Source: Gloeophyllum trabeum ATCC 11539 (Eukaryota > Basidiomycota > Agaricomycetes > Gloeophyllales > Gloeophyllaceae). From it: a stretch of DNA of 64,000 nt. This document shows positions 49,912 to 62,427 of the stretch, piece after piece. The notes under the pieces are model-generated. The model was not told where the DNA came from. It saw nothing but the letters and a program-made list of their open reading frames with translations, and did not search any database. The number at the start of each line of letters is the position of its first letter. The stretch's first letter is position 1. The position numbers and the translations under genes are program-made. The DNA is taken from NCBI RefSeq assembly GCF_000344685.1, contig NW_006920411.1, forward strand, positions 218,614-282,613. Reading direction: 5' to 3'.

Positions 49912-51237
49912 GACGCTCTCCTGAGGGAGAACCGAAATGAGTATCCGGGTTGCGTGAAGGCGGTATTGATACGCATTTGAGTGGGCTCATATAAGGGCTA
50001 CACCTGCGATATTCTCAGAGGCTAGCATCCTTTACGCCATACAGTCTTCTCAAACGGTCCGAGTGAGATATTCAACGTTAGGTGCCTTCATTGAGTGACG
50101 TACCTGGGGACGATCGGAGTGCACGTACGGAATAGCGGAGCAGGCGGCCCGGCTGTGTAAGAAATAGGTCAACTTGTTGAGTGTCCGTCGTGTCAGAGTT
50201 TGATATCGCACACCAGGGGTGTACGTGGATGTCGGAGGTGTATGTCTGAGAACGCGGGCTTCCAACGCAGGCTTCTTCTGGGAAAGTGAGATAATCTATT
50301 TGCCTTGTTTTGCATCATTTGAGGCGGTTAAGCGAGTCCATCACTTGAGTGCGCATGGGCAGAGTGAGGCAGGGAGGCAGGTCTAAATGTCCGGCATATT
50401 ATAATTTACAAGGCTGATCGAAAGTCGACGGTGTCAGGTGTGCATTATAACCACAGATTAAAAAGTCAGCATCCGGGATCATGATGTGTAAGGACATGTG
50501 TTGGGGATGTGTCTCAGACAGTATACATAGTAGAGAGCAGCAAATTCGTGATCATATAGCAAATCATACCGTGTCGTCTGGCACGAAACATCAGAATCGA
50601 AGGATGAGGAAACCTGGCAAAACATACGAAAGTGACCGGTGTAACGGTGTGACGCACGAGGCCTTTATAATTATGATGATTCTCGCCGTGCAGCATCTTG
50701 TCCTCGGGAGTATTTTTGATTTCTCCTATATATGGTATTTTGCTTTTACCGTGATCTAAATCCTTCTATGACTCTGACGCCGACGCAATCCACGGTCTAC
50801 TCGACACGCTACTGGAAGGTGCGAGTGGCTTAGTCACCTCGCCATGAACCTCGCTCTAGATAGCGATATGCTCCTACTCTCGTTCCTCGACTTAGGCAAC
50901 AATTCATATCGCAGATGTGAGCGATGTGTTTGAGATATCGCGTGGGTGCCCACGAGTCGGGCTCTGACGGACAAGACGTTATACGCCTGCTCGTCATTAC
51001 CCGACCCATGGCCGGCGCCCAGCAGTGGCATATTTTTGACGTTTGAGCTTCTCCTTCCTGGGTCGCAAGCCAACAACACATGACGAAGTCACGTGCGTAT
51101 CAGTTCTCGAGCGGGCCGTAGCGGGTACGCGACTGACACGAAAACGCATTACATGCCGACACCGTGTCGAGGAGCCTTCAATCCCATAAATTGACGGTGC
51201 CGGTGCGACCTGGGTGTGCGAACGACCCCTCCAAAAG
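49912..51237. other. 1.3-kb region between divergent GH28 genes
   Basis: No gene seen. Presumed regulatory region for two divergent pectinase genes. CTTATATGA on the minus strand near 49988-49996 could be the TATA box of copy A. Confidence 0.5.
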
Positions 51238-52926
51238 ATGTACAGCAGACTCCTCGCCATCCTGAGCCTCGGAGTGCTGGCTACTGCCCTGTCTTCCGAC
51301 CCGTGCACGGTAGCACACTCTGCAGATTCCGATGACTCGCCGGCGGTGTACGCGGCAGTCTCTTCATGTCCTTCTGGCCAGCCTATCGTTTTCGCTCCGA
51401 ACACGACATACAACATCTACACGCCCCTGGTGTTTAACAATTCCGACCTTACTCTGAGCATCCAAGGAAATTTGAGTCTGCCTGAGAATATCACGCAGGT
51501 CCAGGCGGGAGTGAACGCTAGTGCGAGCGGGTTCTGGTTCTACTTCACCGGGAGCAGGGTAAATGTCACTGGAAGTACTGACCCGTATAACGGGTGGATC
51601 GAGAGCCATGGTGAGAACAATACCATCGAATTTGTTTGTTTGGTACATGCATGACTGACGAAATATCCGCAGGCCAGCAATGGTGGGACGTTTCCAATCA
51701 AGTGGCGCGACCCCACCTCTGGGGCTTTGCGGTAAAGTGAGAACGTCCATGGGTGCTTGGCCCAGCATCATGGCTTACTTCGCTGCGTTAAAGTGATGGC
51801 TACATGTACAACCTGAAGTTCCTACAGCCGATCGCATGGACCGTTAGTCTCTCAGGCGCGAACAACGTCTACGCAGGTAACACCCTCATCGATGCCCGCT
51901 CAACTGGCGGTTTCCCATTCAACACGGACGGATTCGACGCTACCGGCTCCAAGTAAGTGTTTCATCCCTTCCTATTGAACTACAGCAGCCATACGCTCAC
52001 TACTGCTTAGCCTGCTCATCGAAGACTCGGTTATATACAACGGTGACGACGCCTTCGCCGTTGGGCAGAACTCTGTCGGGTCGACCAATATCACCTTTCG
52101 CCGCGCGTTCGTCGGCTTCCAGTCGCATGGATGCTCCATTGGCTCGCTAGGCAAAGACCCGACCAAACCGGCGAATGTCTCGGATATACTCGTGGAGGAT
52201 GTTTTCCTGGAGAACACCCTCTACGGTGCGAGATTCAAGAGCTGGATGGGTGGGACCGGCTTTGCCAAGTGAGTAGAAGCACGCGGACCTTATTGTTTCG
52301 TCCTCTCATCGAATTTGTCCATCGATAGGAATGTAACGTACAGGAATATCGGAGTGAGGAACGTCACTTTCCCGCTGTACCTGACCCAGTCCTATGTCGG
52401 TACGTCTCGGAACCCCGTCTTTATGGTCCGCATCGGTGAAGCTCGCTCCCGGCTCCCTCAGACCAAAACTCCCCCGGCGCACCCCGCGTCAACAACGCCT
52501 CGGTGATCATGCAAAACTTCACTTACGAAAACTTCTTCGGCGACATTAATACGTTCCACCCGGGTGATGGGAGTTGCGTTACAGATCCTTGCTGGTGCGC
52601 TCCCTTATCCATTATCTATCGGCGCTTCGCTCATGGTCCACAACCGACGCTTTGGCGAACAGGTACTATGAACCGGGTGCCGACGGAACTCAGGCAGCAA
52701 TCCTGCGGTGCAATGCGGGTGCTTGCCAGGACTTCACCCTCAAGAACATTAATCTGAGGCCACAGGTGTGTCTCCCTTCATATGGCTCCAACGCTCGTAA
52801 GACGGCTGACTCCAATATCCTTATAAACAGAGCGGCGTCCCTGCCACAATTCTTTGCAATAATCTTCCGATTGACTCGCCGGATCTAGGTATTGTATGTC
52901 AGAATGGAACGTTCGTGGAGACCTGA
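51238..52926 (+). CDS. Secreted GH28 polygalacturonase-type pectinase (copy B)
   Basis: Eight exons: 51238-51610, 51673-51736, 51794-51952, 52011-52268, 52329-52399, 52462-52594, 52663-52765, 52831-52926; 418 residues. Signal peptide MYSRLLAILSLGVLATAL. GH28 motifs PFNTDGFD, YNGDDAFAVG, SHGCSIGSLG and ARFKSW are all kept, followed by NVTYRNIGVRNVTFPLYLTQ and the Cys-containing C-terminus. Parallel beta-helix pectinase, exported. It is a clear paralogue of the gene at 48211-49911, in opposite orientation. No frameshift or missing catalytic residue. Confidence 0.92.
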
Positions 52927-53587
52927 TAGCTACGTGTGTGAGTCTACGGATGTTTCCGGAGCTGTGTCTTTTCAGGCTATCAGAGAAGATGGATAGTCAC
53001 TGCCTCCAACAGCCTCCTTGGCCGGGATTAGCGAGCATTGATAACTGATCTTAGCGCTCTCGCAACATACCGATCCTCAGCCGGCGGACGTCAATGCACA
53101 GAATATTTATGTCTCGCCTCAGACGTCATGCTGTGTGCCTGCCACTTGAGTCCAGCAGCATGCCTTTGCAATGGTGGCCGTAGAGCAAGAACGTCGGTGA
53201 GGAGGGCAACTTCAGTCTCGAATGATGCGCTGCCAGTTTATTCTTGCAGTCGTCTACAACGTGTTTAGTGCTTGAGACGAATACCTGTTCCCTACGCTGA
53301 GCGTCCTTACCATCGAGATCTGCTTACCGACACTATCCCGAGAATAGAGGGGGTGAGTGGGCTCTCGCATATCTACGCCTCCAGGCTGTATTGATCCCGA
53401 CACAATCTTCTTTGATACGAGGTACTTCGCTTCCATGTTCGAGGAATACTACCTACATAGCAGGTGCTATTGACACCCACGGGTTCTCCCTCAACTGCAA
53501 TCTTGAGCGAAAAGTGAGATATAAGTAAATGGTGCTGTTCCTTGCTTCCTCCAGATTTTCCGGTCCCCCGCTACAGATACTGGACAA
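52927..53587. other. Intergenic, no gene supported
   Basis: Short frames only. Separates the pectinase gene from the decayed family member at 53588. Confidence 0.4.
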
Positions 53588-54877
53588 ATGGCAACTCTTG
53601 AACATAAATGCCATTCTTGTCTGACTGCTCGATCTACATCGTGCAGCTCTGATTGCATTTTTGCTGACCCTGATGATGTCCCGTCGGTCGTGGCGCTTTC
53701 ATTTGTTTCCGACTCTACTGCATCACACCGCCTAGGGTTGGGTCATACTCTTGACAGACTAACTGGACTTCTCGGAGAGCATCTGACAGCAGCTATAAGT
53801 CGGATCTCCGAACGATACCTCGGTGAAGGTAGGCAGGATGCTAAATTCAATTGACTGGGACGCTACCACTTGCAAGTCCATACTTTGCCCGAACAGCAGG
53901 TCCGGCCTGCAGAAAGCCAGCAATCTGGTTCTGCCTACGTTTCCTAGTCTCGGCGATATCATCCACCTCCTTTAGGCCCCGTACTGCCCACAATGTCGAT
54001 CTTCGTATGCAGAGTCGCTGGCGCGCAACCACAAATTCCAAGCTGGATGTCAGAAATTGCTTCGTGATCTAAGATATGTTTGAGCAGATCTCGATGGCAT
54101 CTACTGACCGCTCTTTGAAGCAACCGGAACCACTCTGTTATCCTTCTAACATCCTACTATATTTGTGCTTTGGCGTCTTTTCACTCAACACTTCGCGTCG
54201 GGTACTCGGGAGCGCGGATATAGTGCTAGCACTTGAGGCCGTTCTGCATGCTCAGAGGCTTAGCCGCTGCAGCGTTCGGAGGATCCCCGCCAAGCGTGCG
54301 ATTGTGAGCGTTGCGGGAGAGGGTTGTTTGCCCGCCCTGAAAGAGTTGGATTCCCTCGAAATGGCGTTGAGCCGTTTCCATCATAGGAATCCCTCAGATA
54401 GCGAGGTCTGAACATTGTTTGACCACCACGCTCGCGTAACCATAAGCCTTGTGCATTACTTGATGTGAGTGGTCCTGAAAGTGCGTCGCGAAAGCCTCAC
54501 ACTGTACTTATGAGCTCCAGGCAACCGGAATATCAAGTCCTTGTAGCTTCGCGACTGACGCGCTCCGCAATTGATTACTGGTATCGTTGTTTTCAATGTA
54601 TCCAAATGTACATGTGAAGGCCGCGTTCGACTTTGAAACGATCACGCAGCTCTCAGGCTGGTTGTCTCTTGCCAGGTCAACGGACCCGCCAATCGTTTTT
54701 CAACTCTTGCTATGCATCATCTCCCCTAAGTCAGGAAGCCAGAAACGACTCCGGATCAACGAATTGAACAGGCTGGAGACACTAGAACATGACTGGGATC
54801 ATGCACATGTGGACCTGATCGGCCAGCTCATGAACCGGGTCATCTCTCGTCTATATGGATTCCAAGGAATACTTTGA
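53588..54877 (+). pseudogene. Decayed copy of the 740-aa uncharacterised family
   Basis: Segments match the intact gene at 55287-57836 but lie in several frames. From ATG 53588: LGHTLDRLTGLLGEHLTAAI then SERYL; a deletion and frameshift before RMLNSIDW; an in-frame TAG (at LL-stop-APYC, where the intact copy has Tyr); HSVILLTSYYICALASFH in another frame; then PAKRAIVSVAGEGCLPALKE (intact copy SAERAVISLAGDSCLPAVKE); and GWLSLARSTDP (intact RLWLSLARATDP) after a further shift. At least four lesions make it a pseudogene. The pair is arranged in opposite orientation, so it arose by inverted duplication or transposition. Confidence 0.75.
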
Positions 54878-55286
54878 ACGGTCGATGTCCGATGGTAACT
54901 CGCGCGGCCGGCAATACCAAAGAGCGATACTTCCCACTCACCGCAATAGGAAGCCTTAGTTGGTCGCAAATAAAGCTCCGGTCTCGTCCCCTTGGCTTCC
55001 ATAATTTACAGAGAAGCTCGGGAAGGCACAGGCGCAACGTAGCGTGCAGAGCGACGGGAGGGCTGAGAAAACGCGTGCCCACACAGAGAGGCACCTCCCG
55101 TGGGATACATGGCCATCGCCACGAATCATACTACGACTACTGGTAAACAAGACAGTGATTTCGCAAGGGTTTATAGTCACTGTAGCCTGGGCGAAGCTGT
55201 ATGTCTTCTAGATAGTCCCTCTCGCAATATCCGTCTGGACCCTACCCCACTAATAAGCATACCTTATCCATGAATTAAGGCGATAG

Positions 55287-57836
55287 TCAGCTTACCCATG
55301 CACGCCAACACCTGCATAAGTGGAAGACGTCTTTGACAGGCAAGTCGTTGGCACGTTCTTCTCCGGTAATCCCATCTACTAATTTGGCTCTGATTGTCCG
55401 TAAGCGCCAATGGCCAAGGATGTTCGAGACGGATACACTTACTTTGTCATCCAAAAGACTCGAGTCCGGGTACGTCCCGCGTCTTTGGGAGTGCAAAGGA
55501 CGTGTATGACACGTTCTTTCGTTTGCTGCATTTTCGACCCTTGATGTAGTAACTCGTCTCGTGTGATGACCAGGATACGATTCATCCCCTGGCCCAGCGG
55601 GGTGTCACGAAAGCGGCCAAGGTACAACTCAGAGGGACCCAAAAGAAGCTTAATCGGCTCGTAATAACCTGTATTACTGTGCAGTTCAGTGGCAGCTACC
55701 CAGAGTATGTCGCGATACGGGTGTTCAGTAATGAGATGCATGCAGTGGCATTGCTGATTATAATCCCAAGCGATCCGATCTGGTCTCCAGAGACCTCGAT
55801 GAGTAGAATAGATCTATGGCAATGACATATCTATCAAGTCATATCGACCTTGGACAGAACGACGCACCTCTACTTCTGGCTTTTCGAGCACCGTCGAAAT
55901 ATAGGCAGCAACCCCGCTGCACCGCAGCCGATACCGAGAGTCGTCAGGATCAAGATTCACGCGAAAACTCTCCTTCCAGTTAAGAGACTGTATTCGCGGT
56001 CGAAATTCCAGGACACATCTCGTATCCCACCGAGGTGAGATCGCTTCCAAGATAGGTTTTACAGTGACAAAGTCATGGTAGTCGCGAACCCTAGATCAGG
56101 AACTCTTCAGTACCAGTGCGAAAGATTGATATGGACGCATAATCCTACCCAGCTAGCATCTCTGTTACGCGCGTGCATAGCTCAGTGAGGCGTGCGTGAG
56201 GTATGGCCCGCTGGAATTGCCTCGCAACTGGGTATCTGGGAAGACATCTTTCACGATAAAACATCCCCAGGCATTCAAACAAGGGCGATATGATCTGGAG
56301 CATAAGCTTGTAAACCGGGTCGGGACGAGCAGCTTCATAATCCCGCTCTATGGCAGTTTTATTGATGAGGATATGCCTTCGTAAATTCTCGATTTGATCC
56401 TGTGCCTCCCAACTCAGGCGCGAAGGCGTGTAGCGTGAACTAAAGAAGGACAGGCAGGCGGCTTCTAGAACAGGTTCCCTGATGCTCTGGAGAACGTTGG
56501 GGAACTCTAGCCTAGTGGATGCGAGTCCATATTCGAAATCACAAATGACATGATAGATGGGTACTCACCGCAATCTGAACAACGGCATTAGTAGGCAGTC
56601 CCAGGGCCACAGCAGTTTCGCTCTAGTCCCGTGTGCGGCAGAAGGTAGGTCTTCTTCGTAATACCAGCCCCACATCATGAAGTTATAGATGTCGCACATG
56701 AAGCGTTCATAGGTAGCTATCACGATGGGGTCTGTCGCCCGTGCAAGAGAGAGCCAAAGTCGCATGACTGTTTCACCATTCAAATTTGCCCTGAGGCCAG
56801 GATAAAGAGAAAGCAATGATAACCATTGGTCGACGGAAGAGCGAGATATGCGTGAAGCAATGAGGAGAAGATGGTGTGGTTGCCTAGGGATTCATGAATG
56901 TTAGTGGAGCTCGAGGTATAACTTCGGACGGCTTACGTTAAGCAATTCAAAATGTTCCTCGTAACCTGGATGCCTATGGGCAACAACCTCTTTGTCTCTA
57001 CCTCCGATGCAGCCATGTGGTAGTAGCTGTTCAACCTTGCTTCCAGTGCATCGAATTCCTTCACAGCAGGTAAACACGAGTCACCGGCTAGGCTGATGAC
57101 AGCACGCTCGGCAGATACTCTAACCGCTCTGGATATTGACGGTCGACTAAATGGTAGAGCAACCTGGAGCCCTTGGATCAGATCAGCCTCTACGAGAATT
57201 TGCCGAACAGTCGGGTGAAAGGATGCCAAAGCACAGCAATAGTAGGCAGTGAGCATAATAACAGAGCCGTTGTTCTGACTGGATTCTGCACAGTTAGCAC
57301 ATGCGAATAGGAGAGACAAACCGGACGAACCGTAGATCACGTAGAAATTTCCGGCAACCTGCTGTGAATTCATTACTATGCGCTAGAGCATCTGCATAGA
57401 GTCTCCTGCAGCGCTGGCAATACGGTGCATAGAGCACATGAGTAACATCCTGCATCGTAGGTGGGCTCGGAAGTATCCGACGAGGGGAAATAGGCTCCAC
57501 GCCAGAGTCGCGGCGATTATTTGGACAGAAAGGATAAGTGCAAAATGGGGCGCTCCAGTCAATAGAATTGAGCATCCTCCCTATATGGGCGTTGGGACCT
57601 TTACACAGGTACCTCTCGGAGAAGCGGCTCACGAGGGACGTTACACGACGCCCGAGGGGGCTAAGCACCCCGTCTATGGTACTGCCCAGTCCTGGCCTGC
57701 CCGAAGCAGTAGAATTAGAGTCGCATTGTGACTGGATATCGTCCGGGCAGCAGCTATCACGACAACGAGCAAGGGCATAAGAATTAGTGGCAGTTGTGAT
57801 GTCGAGATGGACGAAAGCGAGTTCAGACAAACTCAT
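55287..57836 (-). CDS. Uncharacterised 740-aa protein, lineage-specific family
   Basis: Seven exons keep phase: 57331-57836, 56937-57278, 56569-56883, 56149-56511, 55868-56090, 55443-55813, 55287-55389. The stop at 55289-55287 might be bypassed by a further splice (GTAAGC follows a Trp codon). The N-terminus has Cys-rich parts (RCRDSCCPDD; YAPYCQRCRRLYADALAHSN resembles a metal-binding CxxC) and a short block, GLGSTIDGVLSPLGRRV, echoing the PGxGRTLD genes at 15237 and 19557. The middle (about 170-290) is helical and repeat-like (SVIMLTAYYCCALASFHPTV, AERAVISLAG), perhaps Armadillo-type. No signal peptide or membrane helix. I do not recognise a function. A decayed copy lies next to it at 53588-54877. 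Confidence 0.65.
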
Positions 57837-57966
57837 GGTTACGGTTTGATCGTACGATGAAAGAACAGCGAAATCGAGTCAGAGGGCGGAGATGCAGAAC
57901 TCAGTAATCTGGGGTCTTATACGTCTTTGTCTCTGCGGCACTCCCGTGTCGACACGAAGTTTTACC

Positions 57967-58423
57967 TCAGGTCTCGAGGAATGTGGCTCCGGCCGGCATT
58001 GATTGCATAGCTGAAAGGTATCGTGGAAGATCGGCGCAAGGACAGAGCGGTACCTTGCTTCAGCGAGGAGCAAACATCCCTAAGAGACCGGAATTTCCAC
58101 TTCGAGCAATGGGTCTCGCGAGATTGAGATGATAAGTCTCTAGTCAAAATCGATCATAGACGCCACTCACGGAAAGGCCCGGTGGCAGGGTGTCTTATTC
58201 GTAGATCAAAACTGCGCCCGACAGCCAAACGCCACAGAGCCTTGCGGTGAGATGATATTCTATCGCGCCAAGAGACAGGTGACAAGGAGCGCACTTCGCC
58301 TTCATCAGAGGCGAGGAAGATTTCTTCTATAAGTTCATTCCTTTCCGTGCTTATGCGTTCACTGAATAGTGGATACTGTTGCATCCCGTCCGTCAGCAGG
58401 AATTTTCGCTCAGGCATATCCAC
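57967..58423 (-). CDS. Possible small hypothetical gene
   Basis: From ATG 58423 an open segment begins MDMPERKFLLTDGMQQYPLF and continues for about 84 codons to a GTGAGT donor. Two further short exons can be joined in phase (SKWKFRSLRDVC, then a short piece ending at the stop at 57967), giving about 127 residues. No domain is recognised. The alternative is a chance open frame. Orientation is the same as the 740-aa gene just downstream. Confidence 0.3.
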
Positions 58424-59540
58424 TCACATTCTAAAAGTACAGAACATAGGAAGGTCATTTGACGTCTTCCGCGATACGCAGCGCCGGAGATTTAGCTACA
58501 GCCAATCTGAGGACCTCCGAAGGCTTGAGACGCGGATTAGGTTAGATCTTCTCATCGTGGTATATGCATAGCATTTGAGGCGCGGTAGGCTCTCAGTCAT
58601 CCACTGATCTGTACTGTGCATAGCACTGGCACTTGAAGATGAGCTTTAGCTGAACAGGCACTATGGTGTCCTACTCCTCGCCGTCTAGTGGGTGTTATCA
58701 ATAAAAGGTAGGACCTCGCTTTGCAGGAGCATGGACGGAACTCCATACACCTATTAGAAATGGCCAACATACCGGAACAAGATCTCGTTATCGTGAAAAA
58801 ATGTAGACGCTAATGAGCGGTGTGTTGGGAGCCAGCATATGGGGAGCATCATATGTTCTATCCTTGAAACATCCCGCTGCAACTGTAACTCGATGAAACT
58901 TGATTAGAGGGATTGCGCGCCTGGTCGCCCGACGTCAGACGCATTTGTTGTAAACGCTAGGCCTTCAGCGCAACGAGGGTAAGCGATTTCACCCGCTGTC
59001 ACTGTCGGGGCATGAATTGGCCGCAGCCCATGAGAGATCAGTCCTGGTCTCGAAGCATCACGGGCCTCGTCCACGGTCCGAAACGAACAGCGATAATCCC
59101 CTCCGAACGCAGATTTACGCAGTCGTCGGAAACGCAGCGGCTGCATGTAAGAAAAATCGTCATGTAATCAGCTCTCATCGATGACGAGGAGTTTCGAGAG
59201 TACTTGCAAGATCACACATTACTGCCAGTGGTAACAAGCTGCTGCTTCATATACCATGTGGCCTCATCAGATATTGTCCACCAAGCGCGACTCCGATGTT
59301 AGCACTGGCACTGGCAGCTCCTGCCACTAGTACGGGTGACTGTCAATGTTAATGCGGGTGGCAGCCATACAATCCCCGGATCTTGCGTTCCGGATGTGCT
59401 CGGCAATTGCCGCCTGCGTCACCCGTGGACTGTCATGAAAAAACAAGGTAAAATAGGATGAGCGTCGCGTCGTAACGTCTTTCATTAGTGTACAATTAGT
59501 TCTAGTATACGCAGTACAACATGGAAAGAAAAGACTATCT
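58424..59540. other. Intergenic, no gene supported
   Basis: Frames of up to 80-110 codons on both strands have no recognisable motif. The 3' end of the permease gene lies at 59541. Confidence 0.4.
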
Positions 59541-61671
59541 TCAGTGCTTCTCCTTGTCCCCATGAGCCTCCACATCCACTGTCTCGGTATGCACCTCGTC
59601 CTCCTCTTCCTCAAACAAATCCTCCTGCGGCAGTATCTGATTAAGCACGACAGCGACAATCCCTGATATCAAGACTGCAATCACACCCTCAGCAACATAC
59701 GTCAGTCAATCAAGTCCGGAAGGAACTCACAAGGTGTGCTCAGGACGATCGTAATCGAATCAAACAGCCCTTGTAGTCCCTTATTCGGGTTCCTGACGCC
59801 ATCAAACAGGTGCGTGAAGATTGTCGGCACTAGGAGGTCTCCGATCCCAAAAGACAGAGCGGCGGCTAGGACGAACCGGTCCCGTCGGGTGAAGCGGTTA
59901 TACGAGAGCACACGGATGCCAGACACGGCGACGGTCGCGAACAGGAACGTCGTGACGCCTCCCAAGACTGGGTTCGGTACTGTTGTTCTCCCGTCAGAAA
60001 TCACACAATGCGAGCGGAAGGAGATTAGATCTCACTAGCTAAGAACACCCCCGAGATCTTGCCCAACACCCCGAATAAGATCAGGAAGAAACAGCACCAC
60101 CTCCCGGCAGTCCGGTTTGCGCACCGAGTGATCGCGATCACTCCATTATTCTGCGCGAATATGCTCAGGGGCGTGACCGTGAAGAGCGCGGAGACGAATC
60201 CCCCAATACCGTCGGACAGCACGCCGCCCTGGATACGCGAGTCGAACTCCTCCCCGTCGACTGCGACACGCGACACTTCCGAGGAGGCAGTGATGTCCCC
60301 GATGGCTTCCATCGCAAGCGAGACTACATCGCGCGGGTGAGTTGGAGTAAGCTACCACAGGAAGGGACTTGGCGTACTGTAGACGGCCAGCATGGGCAAT
60401 ATGGCTGGTGGGTAGACACGGATTTTGAACGTCTTGACCCACAAGAATGTGATCGCTGGTGCAGTCTTGATCGAACTCCCGTCGATGTAGCCCGCTGCCC
60501 CCGCCACTATACATCCCACCGCGAGGCCCACAATAATACTGATATTCTTCATGAAAGGGCTCCCAAACAGCTCTGTCAAAATAATACTAACGAAGCTGAG
60601 GAAGCCCAGACCAATGAACTCCGGGCTACCCCAGGGGAGGGGGCGCGGGGCCAATGTGGTCGGGCAGAGCTGGAATATACCTGACGCGGGTCGGGACATG
60701 CAGTCGTTGGATCCCCCGCCCCAGTTCGGAATACCCGAAGAGCCGATGAGGGATGCGCCAATCATGAGGATGACGGTGCCCGTCACCAGCGGCGGGAAGA
60801 TGCGCTGCAAGATACGCGGCGAGACGAATGACATGAAGATTTCCAGGAAAGAGCAGATTAGGGAGGTACCTGCACATGAACCGTTCAGGGGACGTTCGCA
60901 GAGAATAAGCTAAGACATACCGAGCACGTATCCGTAGGCATCGGGGCAGGGCCCGCGAGTTACCGTACCGTCTGCCGCCGTAGTGGAGGGGCACGTGCCA
61001 TCAGAATACATCGCATTGAAAATCTGAGCGGCGAGGAGAACATCAGTTTGAGCCTACCGAGGGCTGTTCAAATGTACATACAGCATTGGCTGTACTGAGA
61101 GTGGCAAAACTCGTCCCGACTACTGTGATCAAACCGGTCCCGATGTAATAATTTCTGAATAGTCGAGTTCTAGACATCTGCACCAGACTCAGGATCCCTG
61201 CCGTCCCAGTGTCAGCCGAGGTCTGCGAAAAGCTTTGGATAGCAATATAAACTCACCGCATCCGATCAAGCTGGCGGAAATCATGTACGAACTCGTCGCC
61301 GCATCCAGATTCAAAGCACTGGCAAAGATGATCGGAGGAGTAATTAGTCCGGCGAGCATGGCAAGTGCGTGCTGGAGTCCCGTAGTCATGGCTAGTACCA
61401 GCGGGAGTTCCGCATCCAAGGCGTAGAAAGGCGGAGACCTCCTCCGCGCCAGCCTCGCTTCCCTGGATCCGTACGCAAAGGGCAGAGTAGGCATGCAGAG
61501 CCAACCGTAGTCATAGTCACCAAGCCAACCGTGCCTAGTACTGACTTTGTTCGCCCAATGAGTCGCGCGGGCCTTCAGCTTGGAAGCGCGCGAGTTTGAG
61601 GGTGCCTCGAGACGCGGGGAAGGCGTCGGCTCCGGCTGCTCCTTGACCATGGTGGTTGATATAGAGGACAT
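59541..61671 (-). CDS. NCS2 purine permease, uric acid/xanthine type
   Basis: Seven exons (minus): 61257-61671, 61082-61197, 60921-61023, 60378-60869, 60036-60323, 59731-59979, 59541-59674; 598 residues. About 12-14 hydrophobic segments, with the NCS2 signature QNNGVIAITRCANR and the conserved QHALAMLAGLITPP near the start. The cytosolic ends are hydrophilic; the C-terminus is acidic (EEEEDEVHTE). Resembles Aspergillus UapA/UapC, proton-linked uptake of urate and xanthine across the plasma membrane as nitrogen source; the exact purine is an inference. The last intron uses acceptor TTGCAG, chosen because it alone restores the frame. Confidence 0.9.
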
Positions 61672-62427
61672 CTTGCCTTGTCGGTCGACTAGAACTCGGG
61701 CGCAGATGGAGACCCGCGCTCGATTCGACCGCTGGCGGCCAGGATTTATATAGCAGCAGCGTCAACGGCGTTTGAAAATTCTCCGAGACTGTCACTGGAG
61801 ATAAGGGTCCTCTTATCTATGCGGGTCCCCAGTTTGTACCTCGATCGGCTCCTCTAGAGCAGCCACGCTCTGGATTTGAACGCCACATTCCTGCAGAGGT
61901 TAAGAGACTACTTAGTCGCTCCATACCTGTCCGCTTGAAGCGAGTATGCCACAGAATAGCGAGGCAGGACTCAGCATAGGATGTCCGACTCGCGCGCCGG
62001 CTTCGCTCACGTGACATCAATTTGAGGGCGTCGCGTCGCGTACGCGTCCGGCAGTCACCTTATCGTCAGGGGCCATGTTGTTAGTTCGGGAGTGTCAGTT
62101 AATCTGCCAGTGCTCGGCAGGCCCGGGCAGGCTACTATGTCAAGAAACAGATGCAGGAGGCACCAGCGAGGGCGCAGCTGGGCGGGGGGGGGGGAGAGAA
62201 GATGGGGGGATGAAGAAAGAGAGATAACATTGTGACAATGACCGGCTCTGATATATAAATGGGGCACCATGAGAAGAGAAGCAGTCACGGTCCTACATAT
62301 GCCAGCGCCAGAACCACTTCAGGAAGTGCCAGTCCTCAGTGCACTATGCAAGACACAAGAGTAACACGTGTATGTGCCGTACTATTAAGCAGGTCAAAGA
62401 TACAGAGGACAATCCAAAGTGATCCTG
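61672..62427. other. Intergenic between permease and phytase genes
   Basis: No gene. Contains the permease promoter and a short G run near 62183-62193. Confidence 0.4.
61745..61752 (-). promoter_or_regulatory. Candidate TATA box of the purine permease gene
   Basis: TATATAAA on the minus strand, about 75 bp before the start codon at 61671. Fits a fungal core promoter. Confidence 0.55.

Noticed and set aside
58904..59146. 80-codon minus-strand frame beginning MQPLRFRRLRK
   Set aside because: No recognisable motif, no splice partners and an ordinary length for a chance frame.
61845..61910. tRNA-like box (GGATTTGAACGCC)
   Set aside because: No cloverleaf with a matching acceptor stem or A box could be drawn around it.
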